A stretch of 26,302 nt of DNA, taken from the NCBI GenBank assembly GCA_051745835.1, contig JBNJEL010000015.1:1-26302 (forward strand), in the 5' to 3' direction. The translations under genes and the position numbers were made by a program. Positions 7,350-15,863 of the stretch are shown here, piece by piece. The stretch comes from JBNJEL01 sp051745835. Its GTDB lineage: Bacteria; Bacillota; Halanaerobiia; Halobacteroidales; Acetohalobiaceae. Position 1 is the first letter of the stretch. Each line of letters starts with the position of its first letter. The notes under the pieces were generated by a model. The model ran no database searches. It saw only the letters and a list, made by a program, of their open reading frames with translations, and was not told the origin of the DNA.

Positions 7350-7793
7350 CTACTTAATTAAGTGAAATGTAGTGGTAGCTAATAACTCTTGATCGATATA
7401 TAGTTCAATCTGATACTGACCTGGTTGACGGGGAATAAATAATTGTTCTCCTTTTTTATCTTGAAGACTAATATAAGATCTAACTGTCTGTTCAGTAAAA
7501 TTAATTAATTTAACTTGATTAATTAATTTCTCCTCTGGACTAAGCCACTTAATTACTACTTGGTGCGGCTCATTATCATCCTGCCACGTTACAAAGTACT
7601 GGACAGCCTCAGCATCATCAAGCTTAAACTTCTTTTGAAACTTAACAGGCTGACCAGCTTCATCTAAGCCATTAGTAGTTAAGACCATATCTAATTGCAC
7701 TTCAGCTGTTACAGTAGCAACTAATAAACTACTTTGAACCACTAAACAGAGTAAGATTAAACTTGTCACTAGCAACTTATTTAAATTAGACAA
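7350..7793 (-). CDS. Small secreted protein, beta-sandwich-like, unknown function
   Basis: The protein has 147 residues. Residues 1-30 form a Sec signal peptide (MSNLNKLLVTS, then a long hydrophobic core ending around VATVTAEV); there is no lipobox cysteine, so it is probably released or wall-associated. The mature ~115 residues alternate short strands and end with PGQYQIELYIDQELLATTTF, a pattern common at the end of Ig-like domains. I do not recognise a named family. The start is TTG, with AGGAGG 7 bases upstream. It sits 13 bases after rsmG, so it is probably in the mnmG-rsmG transcript, an unusual insertion between rsmG and noc. Confidence 0.7.
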   Translation of the reverse strand: MSNLNKLLVTSLILLCLVVQSSLLVATVTAEVQLDMVLTTNGLDEAGQPVKFQKKFKLDDAEAVQYFVTWQDDNEPHQVVIKWLSPEEKLINQVKLINFTEQTVRSYISLQDKKGEQLFIPRQPGQYQIELYIDQELLATTTFHLIK

Positions 7794-7806
7794 CCTTTCT
7801 CCTCCT

Positions 7807-8529
7807 CTAAATAGTAATTGGAGACTCTTCTACCATCCCAGCCTGACGAGGATAATCTTGTGGCGTCTCGCTCACCTTATCTATTATCACTAGATAGCGT
7901 TCTGCTTCAGTAAAAGGCAGATCAATTGGTGCTACGTCATAAAATTCTGCTCCTAAAACCTCTACTGCTCGCTGGGCTTCAATTACTTCCTCTTTTACCT
8001 TAGCGCCTTTCTGCGAAATGAATTGACCGCTAGGCTTTAAAAACGGTACTGTATACTCAACTAAGATATTAAGACCGGCTACAGCGCGCGAAAAAACTAA
8101 ATCAAACTGTTCGCGATAATCAGGATGCTGTCCATAATCTTCTGCCCGACCATGCATCAACTCTACTCCGGATAGGTCAAGCTGTCGCACTAATTTACGT
8201 AAAAAGGTAATTCGCTTCTGCCGAGCATCTAATAAGGTTAAATCTAATTGCGGAAATAATATCTTTAACGGTAGTCCCGGAAAGCCAGCTCCTGTACCCA
8301 CATCAATTACCTGCTGATCATCTGTTAAATCCACAACTGTAGCACAAGAAATAGAATCTAAAAAGTGTTTAATAATAATCTCCCGCGTCTCATCGATAGC
8401 AGTTAAATTAACCTTTTGATTCCACTTCTGTAAGATATCTAAATACTGTAACAACTGCTCTACCTGCTGGTCTGTTATCTCTAATCCTAACTTATTAACT
8501 CCACTGACCAATAACTCTCTACTCTCCAT
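7807..8529 (-). CDS. rsmG: 16S rRNA (guanine-N7)-methyltransferase RsmG (GidB)
   Basis: The protein has 240 residues, the family length. RsmG methylates N7 of a guanine in the 530 loop of 16S rRNA using S-adenosylmethionine. The SAM-binding motif I is intact (VIDVGTGAGFPGLPLKI, about 74-90), preceded by QKWNQKVNLTAI and HFLDS, both diagnostic. LLDARQKRITFLRKL and FDLVFSRAVA follow. It starts inside the last codons of the second mnmG (11-base overlap), with GGGAGGAG as ribosome site, so translation is probably coupled. The mnmG-rsmG pairing is conserved across bacteria. Confidence 0.95.
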   Translation of the reverse strand: MESRELLVSGVNKLGLEITDQQVEQLLQYLDILQKWNQKVNLTAIDETREIIIKHFLDSISCATVVDLTDDQQVIDVGTGAGFPGLPLKILFPQLDLTLLDARQKRITFLRKLVRQLDLSGVELMHGRAEDYGQHPDYREQFDLVFSRAVAGLNILVEYTVPFLKPSGQFISQKGAKVKEEVIEAQRAVEVLGAEFYDVAPIDLPFTEAERYLVIIDKVSETPQDYPRQAGMVEESPITI

Positions 8530-10411
8530 TATCTATCTCTCCTCCCGTAGTTGAATTTAACTTCTCCAAATAAACTGTCAATAGTGAAATATCAGCCGGC
8601 TTAACTCCCGAAATTCGTGTTGCTTGACCTAAAGAGATTGGCTGTACCTCTTTTAATTTCTCTAGTGATTCACTAGAAAGCCCCTTAATCTGATCATAAT
8701 CTAACTCAGGCGGTATTGTTACTGCTTCTAACTCTCTTTGTTTCTCTACCTGTTTTAGCTGTCGATTAATATAGCCTTCATACTTAAGTTGGATCTCTAC
8801 TTCATCAACTACCTCCGCTGGTAGCTTAGGACGCTGCTCATCAAGTTCAGCCAGACTTTGATAATCTAATTCCGGTCTACGCAAGAGCCGTGCTAGAGTA
8901 TCAACATTCTTAATCTCTGTAGAACCTAACTTTTTTAATACCTGCTGTACCTGATCCTGAGGATATAACTTATAATCTCTTAACCGTTCCTTTTCCGTCT
9001 CAATTGCTTCTTTCTTAGCTCTAAAATCTTGATATCTAGACTCAGAAATCAATCCTAAGTCATATCCCAATTGAGTCAATCTTAAATCAGCATTACCATG
9101 TCTGAGTAATAATCTATATTCAGCCCGCGAAGTTAACATCCGATAAGGCTCTTTAGTCCCCTGAGTGACCAAATCATCAATCAAAACACCAATATAAGCT
9201 TCTGAGCGCTTCAAAATCACCGGTTCCTCATTTCGTAAATTTTGCGTAGCATTAATCCCAGCCATAATTCCTTGTGCAGCTGCCTCTTCATAACCAGAAG
9301 TGCCATTAATCTGTCCTGCAGTATAAAGTCCAGATACTAATTTAGTCTCTAACGAAGGTTGTAACTGCAACGGATTAATACAGTCATACTCAATTGCATA
9401 ACCAGGTCGCATAATTTCTGCCTCTTCAAATCCAGGCAGAGTATGTAACATCTTAACCTGTACATCTTCCGGCAGACTCGTTGATAAACCTGCTAAGTAG
9501 ACTTCAAAGATATACTCTCCTTCCGGCTCTACATAAAGCTGGTGGCTCTCTTTATGAGGATGCTCCATTACTTTATCTTCGATCGACGGACAGTAACGTG
9601 GACTTTGACTCTCCATTACTCCATTAAAGAGCGGTGAGCGATCAATATTCTCTTGAATCACTTGATGAGTCTGAGAGTTAGTCTCTACTAACCAACAAGA
9701 TATTTCACCAGGATGCGACTTATTAATATCAGTAAAGGAAAAAGTAACTTTTTCATCTAAACCAGGCTGTTCTTCTAACTGTGCTAAGTCAATACTTCTT
9801 TGGTCAACTCGCGGTGGCGTACCAGTCTTAAAGCGTCTAATATCAAATCCTAGCTGAGCTAAATTACGCGATAACTTATTAGCTGGAAATTGATGATGGG
9901 GACCCGAGTTAAAGGAATGGTCACCGATAATAATAGAACTTTTAAGAAAAGTACCAGTAGTTAAGATTACTTGTTCAGCTTTAAATACTACTCCAGTCTT
10001 TAACTTAACTCCTTTAACCCTCTCCTCTGTTACCAATAGCTCTTCAACAATCCCCTGCCGCAGGTCAAGATTAGCTTCTTCCTCTAAAGTACGCTTCATA
10101 TTAAGATGATAAGCCTTCTTATCTACTTGAGCTCGCAGAGCTTGCACCGCAGGTCCCTTACTGGTATTTAACCTACGGACATGGATTGAGGAGCGGTCAA
10201 GATTCTTAGCTATCTGACCACCTAAGGCATCTATCTCGGCTACCATATGACTCTTAGCTGGACCTCCAATAGCCGGATTACAAGGCATTAAAGCTACATT
10301 ATCTAGGTCAACCGTCAACGCTAAAGTCTTAGCTCCTCTACGCGCTGCTGCTAAAGCGGCTTCACAACCAGCATGACCAGTACCAACAACAATTACATCA
10401 TACTTACTCAT
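8519..10411 (-). CDS. mnmG: MnmG (GidA) paralogue 2, tRNA uridine-34 carboxymethylaminomethyl-modification FAD enzyme
   Basis: The protein has 630 residues, the full MnmG length. It has the N-terminal FAD motif VIVVGTGHAGCEAA (7-18), MPCNPAIGGPAK with C44, RFKTGTPPR (193-201), PRYCPSIEDK with C273, and the second signature AGQINGTSGYEEAAAQG. MnmG works with MnmE to modify the wobble uridine of certain tRNAs. It is the second of two tandem copies and overlaps the first by 8 bases (ATG inside the preceding stop). It keeps the canonical middle signatures but departs at N-terminal sites: VREID is VAEID (A58), LRAQAD is LRAQVD and the FAD glycine motif has Thr at the third position. A divergent, maintained paralogue rather than a recent duplicate. 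Confidence 0.92.
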   Translation of the reverse strand: MSKYDVIVVGTGHAGCEAALAAARRGAKTLALTVDLDNVALMPCNPAIGGPAKSHMVAEIDALGGQIAKNLDRSSIHVRRLNTSKGPAVQALRAQVDKKAYHLNMKRTLEEEANLDLRQGIVEELLVTEERVKGVKLKTGVVFKAEQVILTTGTFLKSSIIIGDHSFNSGPHHQFPANKLSRNLAQLGFDIRRFKTGTPPRVDQRSIDLAQLEEQPGLDEKVTFSFTDINKSHPGEISCWLVETNSQTHQVIQENIDRSPLFNGVMESQSPRYCPSIEDKVMEHPHKESHQLYVEPEGEYIFEVYLAGLSTSLPEDVQVKMLHTLPGFEEAEIMRPGYAIEYDCINPLQLQPSLETKLVSGLYTAGQINGTSGYEEAAAQGIMAGINATQNLRNEEPVILKRSEAYIGVLIDDLVTQGTKEPYRMLTSRAEYRLLLRHGNADLRLTQLGYDLGLISESRYQDFRAKKEAIETEKERLRDYKLYPQDQVQQVLKKLGSTEIKNVDTLARLLRRPELDYQSLAELDEQRPKLPAEVVDEVEIQLKYEGYINRQLKQVEKQRELEAVTIPPELDYDQIKGLSSESLEKLKEVQPISLGQATRISGVKPADISLLTVYLEKLNSTTGGEIDNGE

Positions 10412-12284
10412 TACTGTCCGCCCCTTTAGATTGATGCTCCTCTAAATAGATCATTAAGACAGAAATATCAGCTGGTGACACTCCCGAAATACGAGATGCT
10501 TGACCTAAGGAAACAGGTTCAATCTCAGCTAACTTCTCTTGGGCTTCAGTACGCAAGTTATCTAACTGACGATAATCAATATCCTCTGGAATCTGCTTCT
10601 CTTCCATCTGTTGAAACTTCTCAATCTGTTTCATCTGACGTTTAATATAGCCTTCGTACTTAACTTCAATTTCAATCTGCTCCTTAATCTCATCATCATA
10701 CTCCGGAAGATTATCATAGAACTTATTTAAATCATCATAATCTAACTCTGGTCGCTTTAATAGCGTTGCTAAAGATGCCGGTTTCTTCATTCCACCGCTC
10801 TCTAATTCCTTTAACTTCGCTCTGACCTCTTTAGTAGGAGTAATCTGCACTTCTTCTAAAAACTCTTTCCCTGCAATTAACTGCTCTTCTTTCTCTTTAA
10901 CCTGATCATAGAATGATTGGTCTACTAATCCTAACTCATAACCAATAGGCGCTAAACGTAAGTCTGCATTATCATGCCGCAGAACTAGACGATACTCAGC
11001 TCGCGAAGTCAACATTCGATAAGGCTCATTCGTTCCTTCAGTAATCAGATCATCAATTAAGACCCCAATATAAGCTTCTGAACGCTTCAAGATTATCGGT
11101 TCCTCATCTCGTAAAGACTGAATAGCATTAATCCCCGCCATTAAGCCTTGTGCGGCAGCCTCTTCATAACCAGAAGTACCATTAATCTGTCCAGCGGTAT
11201 AGAGCCCTTGAACCTGCTTAGTCTCTAAGGTTGGCCTTAACTGAGTTGGAGGTAAGTAATCATACTCTACTGCATATGCCGGACGCATAATCTCCGCTTC
11301 TTCTAAGCCGGGTACACTTCGTAAAATATCAATCTGATCAGCTTCGGGCATAGCTGTAGTTAAACCATTAACATACATCTCATCTGTCTCTAAACCCTCC
11401 GGTTCAATAAATACTTGGTGGCTCACCTTATCCGGAAATCTCATAATTTTACGATCAATTGATGGACAGTACCTAGGCCCTTCTCCTTCAATAATTCCTG
11501 TACTTAATGGTGATTTATTAATCTTCTCTTCGATAATCTCCTTAGTCCGTTCGTTCGTATAGGTTAACCAACACGGCTGTTGATCTCGTTCTGCCCGCTC
11601 ATCTCTAAAGGAGAACTGAAGTGGCTCTTTAGAACCTGGTTGGACAGTCATCTTAGAAAAATCTAATGAATCGCGGTCAACTCGTGGTGGAGTAGCTGTT
11701 TGAAATCTCTCTAAGTTAAGACCTAGCTCCTTTAAGCTATCTGATAACTGAACCGCAGCAAACTCTCCTTGGCGACCGCCAGTATACTTAACATCACCAA
11801 TGATCACCTTACCGCCTAATGAAGTACCAGTAGTTAAGACGATCTTCTCTGCTTGATACTCCATACCGGTAATTGTTCGAACACCTGTTACCTGTTGATC
11901 TTCAGCTAGAATATCTGTTACCACAGCCTGCTTTAGATCTAAATTATCCTGTCCTTGCAGCGTCTTTGTCATCTCTAACTGATAGAGATGCTTATCTGCT
12001 TGAGCCCGCAGCGCATGAACCGCCGGACCTTTTGAAGTATTTAAGAGACTAATATTAACATAAGTCTGATCTATATTTTTAGCCATCTGCCCTCCTAGTG
12101 CATCTATCTCTCGTACAATATGTCCTTTAGCAGGTCCGCCAATTGAAGGATTACACGGCATTAAAGCTACATGATCTACATTCAACGTTAACAATAAGGT
12201 ACTACAACCTAATCTAGCTGCTGCTAAAGCTGCTTCACAACCAGCATGTCCAGCTCCAATCACTATTACATCATACTTTTTCAT
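10404..12284 (-). CDS. mnmG: MnmG (GidA) paralogue 1, tRNA uridine-34 modification FAD enzyme
   Basis: The protein has 626 residues with every MnmG domain: FAD motif VIVIGAGHAGCEAA (7-18), C44 in MPCNPSIGGPAKGHIVREIDALGG, C273 in GPRYCPSI, AGQINGTSGYEEAAAQG and the C-terminal helical domain that contacts MnmE (ASRISGVSPADISVLMIYLEE). It lies directly after mnmE, the usual operon order. The N-terminal third is canonical, but the otherwise near-invariant KTGTPPR reads QTATPPR (195-201), YCPSIEDK reads YCPSIDRK, and RPGYAIEYD reads RPAYAVEYD. It aligns with paralogue 2 without gaps through at least residue 273. Either copy, or both as a heterodimer, could be the working MnmE partner. Confidence 0.93.
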   Translation of the reverse strand: MKKYDVIVIGAGHAGCEAALAAARLGCSTLLLTLNVDHVALMPCNPSIGGPAKGHIVREIDALGGQMAKNIDQTYVNISLLNTSKGPAVHALRAQADKHLYQLEMTKTLQGQDNLDLKQAVVTDILAEDQQVTGVRTITGMEYQAEKIVLTTGTSLGGKVIIGDVKYTGGRQGEFAAVQLSDSLKELGLNLERFQTATPPRVDRDSLDFSKMTVQPGSKEPLQFSFRDERAERDQQPCWLTYTNERTKEIIEEKINKSPLSTGIIEGEGPRYCPSIDRKIMRFPDKVSHQVFIEPEGLETDEMYVNGLTTAMPEADQIDILRSVPGLEEAEIMRPAYAVEYDYLPPTQLRPTLETKQVQGLYTAGQINGTSGYEEAAAQGLMAGINAIQSLRDEEPIILKRSEAYIGVLIDDLITEGTNEPYRMLTSRAEYRLVLRHDNADLRLAPIGYELGLVDQSFYDQVKEKEEQLIAGKEFLEEVQITPTKEVRAKLKELESGGMKKPASLATLLKRPELDYDDLNKFYDNLPEYDDEIKEQIEIEVKYEGYIKRQMKQIEKFQQMEEKQIPEDIDYRQLDNLRTEAQEKLAEIEPVSLGQASRISGVSPADISVLMIYLEEHQSKGADSNE

Positions 12285-12305
12285 ATCAATTCACCCCACT
12301 TAACT

Positions 12306-13697
12306 CTATTTTCCTAAACAGAAATCAGCAAAGATACGATCAATAATATCTTCATCAACTGTATCACCTGTAATCTTGCCTAACTCCTCTAATGCTTCTT
12401 TTAAATCTATAGTTGCAAAGTCAGCCGGAAGTCCTTGACTAATTGTCTGCTCCACTCGCTTAATACTCTCATAAGCCGCTTCTAAAGCTTGCTTATGGCG
12501 CAGATTAGTAACCAATGTCTGGTCATTAGACTGCACCTTCCCATCTAATACTAAATCTGAAATTAACTCTTCTAACTCATCAATCCCATTACCGTCTATT
12601 GCTGCTGTCTGAACTACATAATCAGTTCCCACTTCTTCCTTAACTGCAGCGATATCTACTTCGCTCTCTAAATCTATCTTATTAACCACTACAATAGTAT
12701 CCTTACCTTCTGCTAACTCAATAATCTCCTCATCTGCAGTAGTAATTCCATCTGCGGCATCCAATACTAATAATACTAAATCAGCTCGCTTAAGAAACTC
12801 CTCCGACTTCTCTACTCCAATCTGTTCTACTTCATCCTCAGCTTCTCTAATGCCAGCTGTATCTATTATCTTCAATGGTACACCATTAATATTAATTACT
12901 TCTTCTATCACATCACGCGTCGTACCAGGCACTTCCGTCACGATAGCTCGCTTCTCTCTTAATAAAGCATTTAACAGACTAGACTTACCTACATTGGGCT
13001 TACCAATAATTGCTGTCTGAATTCCTTCTCTAATAATTTTACCCCGTTCACTACTGGCTAATAAATCTTCAATTAACCCTACAACTTCTGCTACGCGTTC
13101 TTCTAATTCAGCCGGATCAAAATCTTCAATCTCATCATCAGGAAAATCAATTGAAGCTTCTAGATGAGCTAATAACTCTAACACACGATCCTTAATCTGT
13201 TCAATTTCAGCCGACAGACCGCCCTCTAGTTGATCCATTGCTGCTTGCAGACCAGCTTCAGTTTGGGAAGTAATAATATCTGTAATTGCTTCTGCCTGCG
13301 AAAGATCTAATCTACCATTTAAGAAAGCCCGCTTAGTAAACTCTCCTGGTTCAGCTAAACGCACTTCAGTATTCAATACTACATCTAATACTTTCTGTAC
13401 CGGTACTGCTCCGCCATGACAATTAATCTCTACTATATCTTCTTTAGTATAAGTGCGCGGTGCCTTCATTACTAAACAGATTACTTCATCCACTACTTCT
13501 TTACTCTGTGGTTCTACAATATGACCATAATGAGCTGTATAAGTATCAGCTGCAGCTAAACTCTTAGTTTCATCTTGATCACTAACAAAGATCTGGTCAG
13601 CTACTGTAATTGCTTCTGGTCCACTAATTCGCACTATACCAATTCCACCTTCACCAATAGCTGTTGAGATAGCAGCAATTGTATCCTTAATATACAC
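12306..13697 (-). CDS. mnmE: tRNA modification GTPase MnmE (TrmE)
   Basis: The protein is about 463 residues. It starts YIKDTIAAISTAIGEGGIGIVRISG, the N-terminal formyl-THF-binding domain. The G domain shows GKPNVGKSS (Walker A, about 232-240), TTRD, DTAG and NKID. The C-terminal hexapeptide is FCLGK, the family's catalytic FC[I/L]GK. MnmE with MnmG modifies U34 of tRNAs. An upstream GTG (13706) overlaps the AGGAGG itself, so the GTG at 13697, 8 bases after it, is the likely start. A strong hairpin separates it from jag upstream. The first mnmG begins 21 bases downstream. Confidence 0.96.
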   Translation of the reverse strand: MYIKDTIAAISTAIGEGGIGIVRISGPEAITVADQIFVSDQDETKSLAAADTYTAHYGHIVEPQSKEVVDEVICLVMKAPRTYTKEDIVEINCHGGAVPVQKVLDVVLNTEVRLAEPGEFTKRAFLNGRLDLSQAEAITDIITSQTEAGLQAAMDQLEGGLSAEIEQIKDRVLELLAHLEASIDFPDDEIEDFDPAELEERVAEVVGLIEDLLASSERGKIIREGIQTAIIGKPNVGKSSLLNALLREKRAIVTEVPGTTRDVIEEVININGVPLKIIDTAGIREAEDEVEQIGVEKSEEFLKRADLVLLVLDAADGITTADEEIIELAEGKDTIVVVNKIDLESEVDIAAVKEEVGTDYVVQTAAIDGNGIDELEELISDLVLDGKVQSNDQTLVTNLRHKQALEAAYESIKRVEQTISQGLPADFATIDLKEALEELGKITGDTVDEDIIDRIFADFCLGK

Positions 13698-13759
13698 CCC
13701 AACCACCTCCTATTATAAATTACCCTAATTGATAATTAAAATACAGTACTCAAATTTAA

Positions 13760-13785
13760 AACCCAGTAGATTAATCTACTGGGTT
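13760..13785 (-). terminator. Rho-independent terminator after jag
   Basis: A perfect inverted repeat has 13-base arms AACCCAGTAGATT and AATCTACTGGGTT. On the minus strand it is followed by TTTAAATTT. It lies 9 bases after the jag stop and before mnmE, so it should end most rnpA-yidD-yidC-jag transcripts. Because the innermost bases cannot pair in a tight loop, the real stem is about 11 bp. mnmE must be read through or use its own promoter, which I could not identify clearly. Confidence 0.75.
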
Positions 13786-13794
13786 CAAGAACAG

Positions 13795-14424
13795 CTATTG
13801 TGCTACAATTACTACTTTGCGGTAAGGGTCTTGACCCTTACTATGTGTTTTGATCCCTGTTACATCCTGTAAGGTACTATGAATAATCTTTCTTTCGTGA
13901 GGTGGCATTGGCTCTAATACCACTTTATTATCTTTACGTTGTGCTTTATTAGCTAACTTCATAGCTAAATCCTCTAAAGTCTCTCTACGGCGAGCCCGAT
14001 AGCCTTCAGCATCGAGTACCACTCGTAAGTAATCATCTCGTTGTGGATTATTAACAGCTAAATTAGATAAATACTGCAAAGCATCTAAAGTCTTACCTCT
14101 ACGACCAATTACAATCCCTAAATTATCACCAGTCAAATTAATTGTAATCTGTTCTTGATCAGTACGTTGATCTATCTGCTCGACCTTAATATTTAAGTCC
14201 ATCTGATTAATCATCTGTTCTACAAACTCTACCGCCTTCTTATGTTTATCTTCTTTCTTCGTCACCTTAATCTTAGCATCTTTTCTGCCAATCAAGCCCA
14301 AAAAACCACTAGTACCCTCTTCTAACACTTCCATCTTTACCTTATCTTCAGTGGTCGATAATTTGTCTAAAGCAGCCTCTAAGGCAGCATCAATACTCTT
14401 ACCTTCTTGAATAATCTCCTCCAT
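13795..14424 (-). CDS. jag: RNA-binding protein Jag (KhpB, SpoIIIJ-associated)
   Basis: The protein has 209 residues and the three Jag parts. The Jag-N domain (1-~50) begins MEEIIQEGKSIDAALEAAL; a type-II KH domain carries GxxG as IVIGRRGKTLDALQYL (about 104-119); and the R3H domain includes ERKIIH near residue 177. Jag/KhpB binds RNA and in Firmicutes acts with KhpA in cell-envelope and division control. It begins one base after the yidC stop, with AAGGAGG inside the end of yidC, so the two are translationally coupled. A terminator follows it. Confidence 0.95.
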   Translation of the reverse strand: MEEIIQEGKSIDAALEAALDKLSTTEDKVKMEVLEEGTSGFLGLIGRKDAKIKVTKKEDKHKKAVEFVEQMINQMDLNIKVEQIDQRTDQEQITINLTGDNLGIVIGRRGKTLDALQYLSNLAVNNPQRDDYLRVVLDAEGYRARRRETLEDLAMKLANKAQRKDNKVVLEPMPPHERKIIHSTLQDVTGIKTHSKGQDPYRKVVIVAQ

Positions 14425-14425
14425 C

Positions 14426-15103
14426 TTAACCGGATTCCTCCTTTAAATCAACTGGATCTTTATATAAAATGTACTGTTGAGCAGCCATTAGTGTATTAGA
14501 TGTAAACCAATAAATTAAAACTCCAGCTGGTAACTTAAAACCAATCACTACTATCAGTAGCGGCATAAATAATAACATTTTATTATTCTGCGCGGGACTA
14601 CCTGACATATTCTGCTGTAACATTGACTGTCCTAACATTACCAAACCAGTAAGAATAACTAAGATAATATTCGGCTGTGATAGATCAGAAATCCACAAAA
14701 AACCCACACCTTGTAATGCTTCAAATCCTCGTAAAGCTCTAAATAAAGCTATTAAAATCGGCATCTGTACTAATAAAGGTAGACAGCCTGCTGCGGGATT
14801 AACCTTATGTTCTTGATATAACTCCATTACTTTCTGTTGATACTTCTCTTGGTCCTCACCATACTTCTCTTTTAACTCCTCCATCTTAGGCTGTAACTTC
14901 TGCATTGCCTTCATCGAATTAGTCTGTTTTGCTACTAGTGGAAAGAGTAATATTCTAATCAAAACTGTTAATAAAATAATTGATAAACCATAACTATTAG
15001 TAAATCCATAAAAAAAATCGAGCGAATCCGTCATTAAACCTCCTAGCCAACCAAACATTTGACCAAAAATTTCAAAGAATCCTACTGAAACTAAATTTAG
15101 CAA
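14426..15103 (-). CDS. yidC: YidC/SpoIIIJ membrane protein insertase
   Basis: The protein has 225 residues, the short Gram-positive form. Five membrane segments are visible. The conserved arginine in the first core segment is in LLTVLIRILLFPL (R50), followed by the coiled cytoplasmic hairpin rich in Lys/Glu (KAMQKLQPKMEELKEKYG) and the NPAAGCLPLLVQMPI block. It inserts membrane proteins and supports sporulation in related species. No lipobox is obvious at the N-terminus, unlike Bacillus SpoIIIJ. The start is TTG, 7 bases after AGGAGG, with no better codon nearby. Its partner jag follows by one base. Confidence 0.95.
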   Translation of the reverse strand: MLNLVSVGFFEIFGQMFGWLGGLMTDSLDFFYGFTNSYGLSIILLTVLIRILLFPLVAKQTNSMKAMQKLQPKMEELKEKYGEDQEKYQQKVMELYQEHKVNPAAGCLPLLVQMPILIALFRALRGFEALQGVGFLWISDLSQPNIILVILTGLVMLGQSMLQQNMSGSPAQNNKMLLFMPLLIVVIGFKLPAGVLIYWFTSNTLMAAQQYILYKDPVDLKEESG

Positions 15104-15123
15104 TTGATAACCTCCTCAGATAT

Positions 15124-15336
15124 TTACTCTACTGGATCATATCCTCCAGAATGAAATGGATGACAAGATAAGATCCTTTTAGCTGCCATCAAACTTCCTT
15201 TACTTAATCCATACTCTTTTAACGCCTGTAATGCATAATTAGAACAGGTAGGATAAAACCTACATCTACCAGGCAGTAAAGGAGAAATATATTTTTGATA
15301 ACTCTTAATTAATTTTGTCAACAATTTTATTAACAT
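15124..15336 (-). CDS. yidD: Membrane protein insertion efficiency factor YidD
   Basis: A small protein of about 70 residues with the whole YidD pattern: YQKYISPLLPGRCRFYPTCSNYALQALKEYG, GSLMAAKRILSCHPFHSGGYDPV. Its three cysteines (RCRFYPTC, ILSCHPF) are present. It is a cytosolic membrane-edge factor that helps YidC. A GTG at 15351 would extend it by five residues but has no ribosome site and is itself part of the GTGAGG sequence. The ATG at 15336 is 9 bases after that AGG and gives the usual family N-terminus. It lies between rnpA and yidC as in most bacteria. Confidence 0.93.
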   Translation of the reverse strand: MLIKLLTKLIKSYQKYISPLLPGRCRFYPTCSNYALQALKEYGLSKGSLMAAKRILSCHPFHSGGYDPVE

Positions 15337-15358
15337 TATCAACAACCTCACAATTTAA

Positions 15359-15721
15359 TTAATCTTTTAGAACTTGAGCCCTACTATAAATATCTAACAT
15401 AGCCTCTTTAATCTGACCATAAGTAGCTTGATCAATTCCTTGACGAGCAATAACTACTAAATCTATCCCAAAAATTAATTTATTCTTATGGCGACGATAG
15501 ACCTCTTTGAGTCTACGCTTAACTTTATTTCTAACTACTGCCTTTCCTATCTTCTTACTAACTGAAAAACCGACTCTTCGCTGTTTACTATCACCTTTTT
15601 TTAATACATATAATACGACTAAATTATTAGCTACAGATTGACCTCGATTATAGACTCGTTTGAATTGATGAGTCTTAGTTAATCTCTCTTCTTTTCCAAA
15701 TGACTCATCCTGTCCTGTCAT
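15359..15721 (-). CDS. rnpA: Ribonuclease P protein component
   Basis: The protein has 120 residues and is basic. It shows RLTKTHQFKRVYNRGQSV, RRVGFSVSKKIGKAVVRNKVKRRLKEVYR (the RNR motif) and DLVVIARQG. It assists the RNA subunit of RNase P in trimming tRNA 5' ends. The ATG follows AGGAGG by 10 bases. In nearly all bacteria rpmH (ribosomal protein L34) lies immediately upstream on the same strand; here a promoter is found instead and no L34 frame exists between rnpA and dnaA. Confidence 0.95.
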   Translation of the reverse strand: MTGQDESFGKEERLTKTHQFKRVYNRGQSVANNLVVLYVLKKGDSKQRRVGFSVSKKIGKAVVRNKVKRRLKEVYRRHKNKLIFGIDLVVIARQGIDQATYGQIKEAMLDIYSRAQVLKD

Positions 15722-15803
15722 TTAATGGCTGCCTCCTAATTTCAGTTAACTAATCAACTGAATTTTTACATACTTATCTCAATTATAAAATCTTACTACA
15801 TAA

Positions 15804-15833
15804 ATTATAGGTTATTTATTACCAGAATGTCAA
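15804..15833 (-). promoter_or_regulatory. Promoter of the rnpA operon
   Basis: On the minus strand TTGACA (15833-15828) and TATAAT (15809-15804) are separated by 18 bases, a consensus vegetative sigma-A promoter. Transcription should begin near 15797, leaving a ~75-base leader before rnpA. A 7-bp hairpin (15741-15762) lies just upstream of the rnpA ribosome site. Confidence 0.75.
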
Positions 15834-15863
15834 GATCAATTAACAATTGATCCACTATTTAGC

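Noticed and set aside
13712..13717. TATAAT on the minus strand as an mnmE promoter
   Set aside because: Transcription would begin at or inside the ribosome site of mnmE, leaving no usable leader, and there is no -35.
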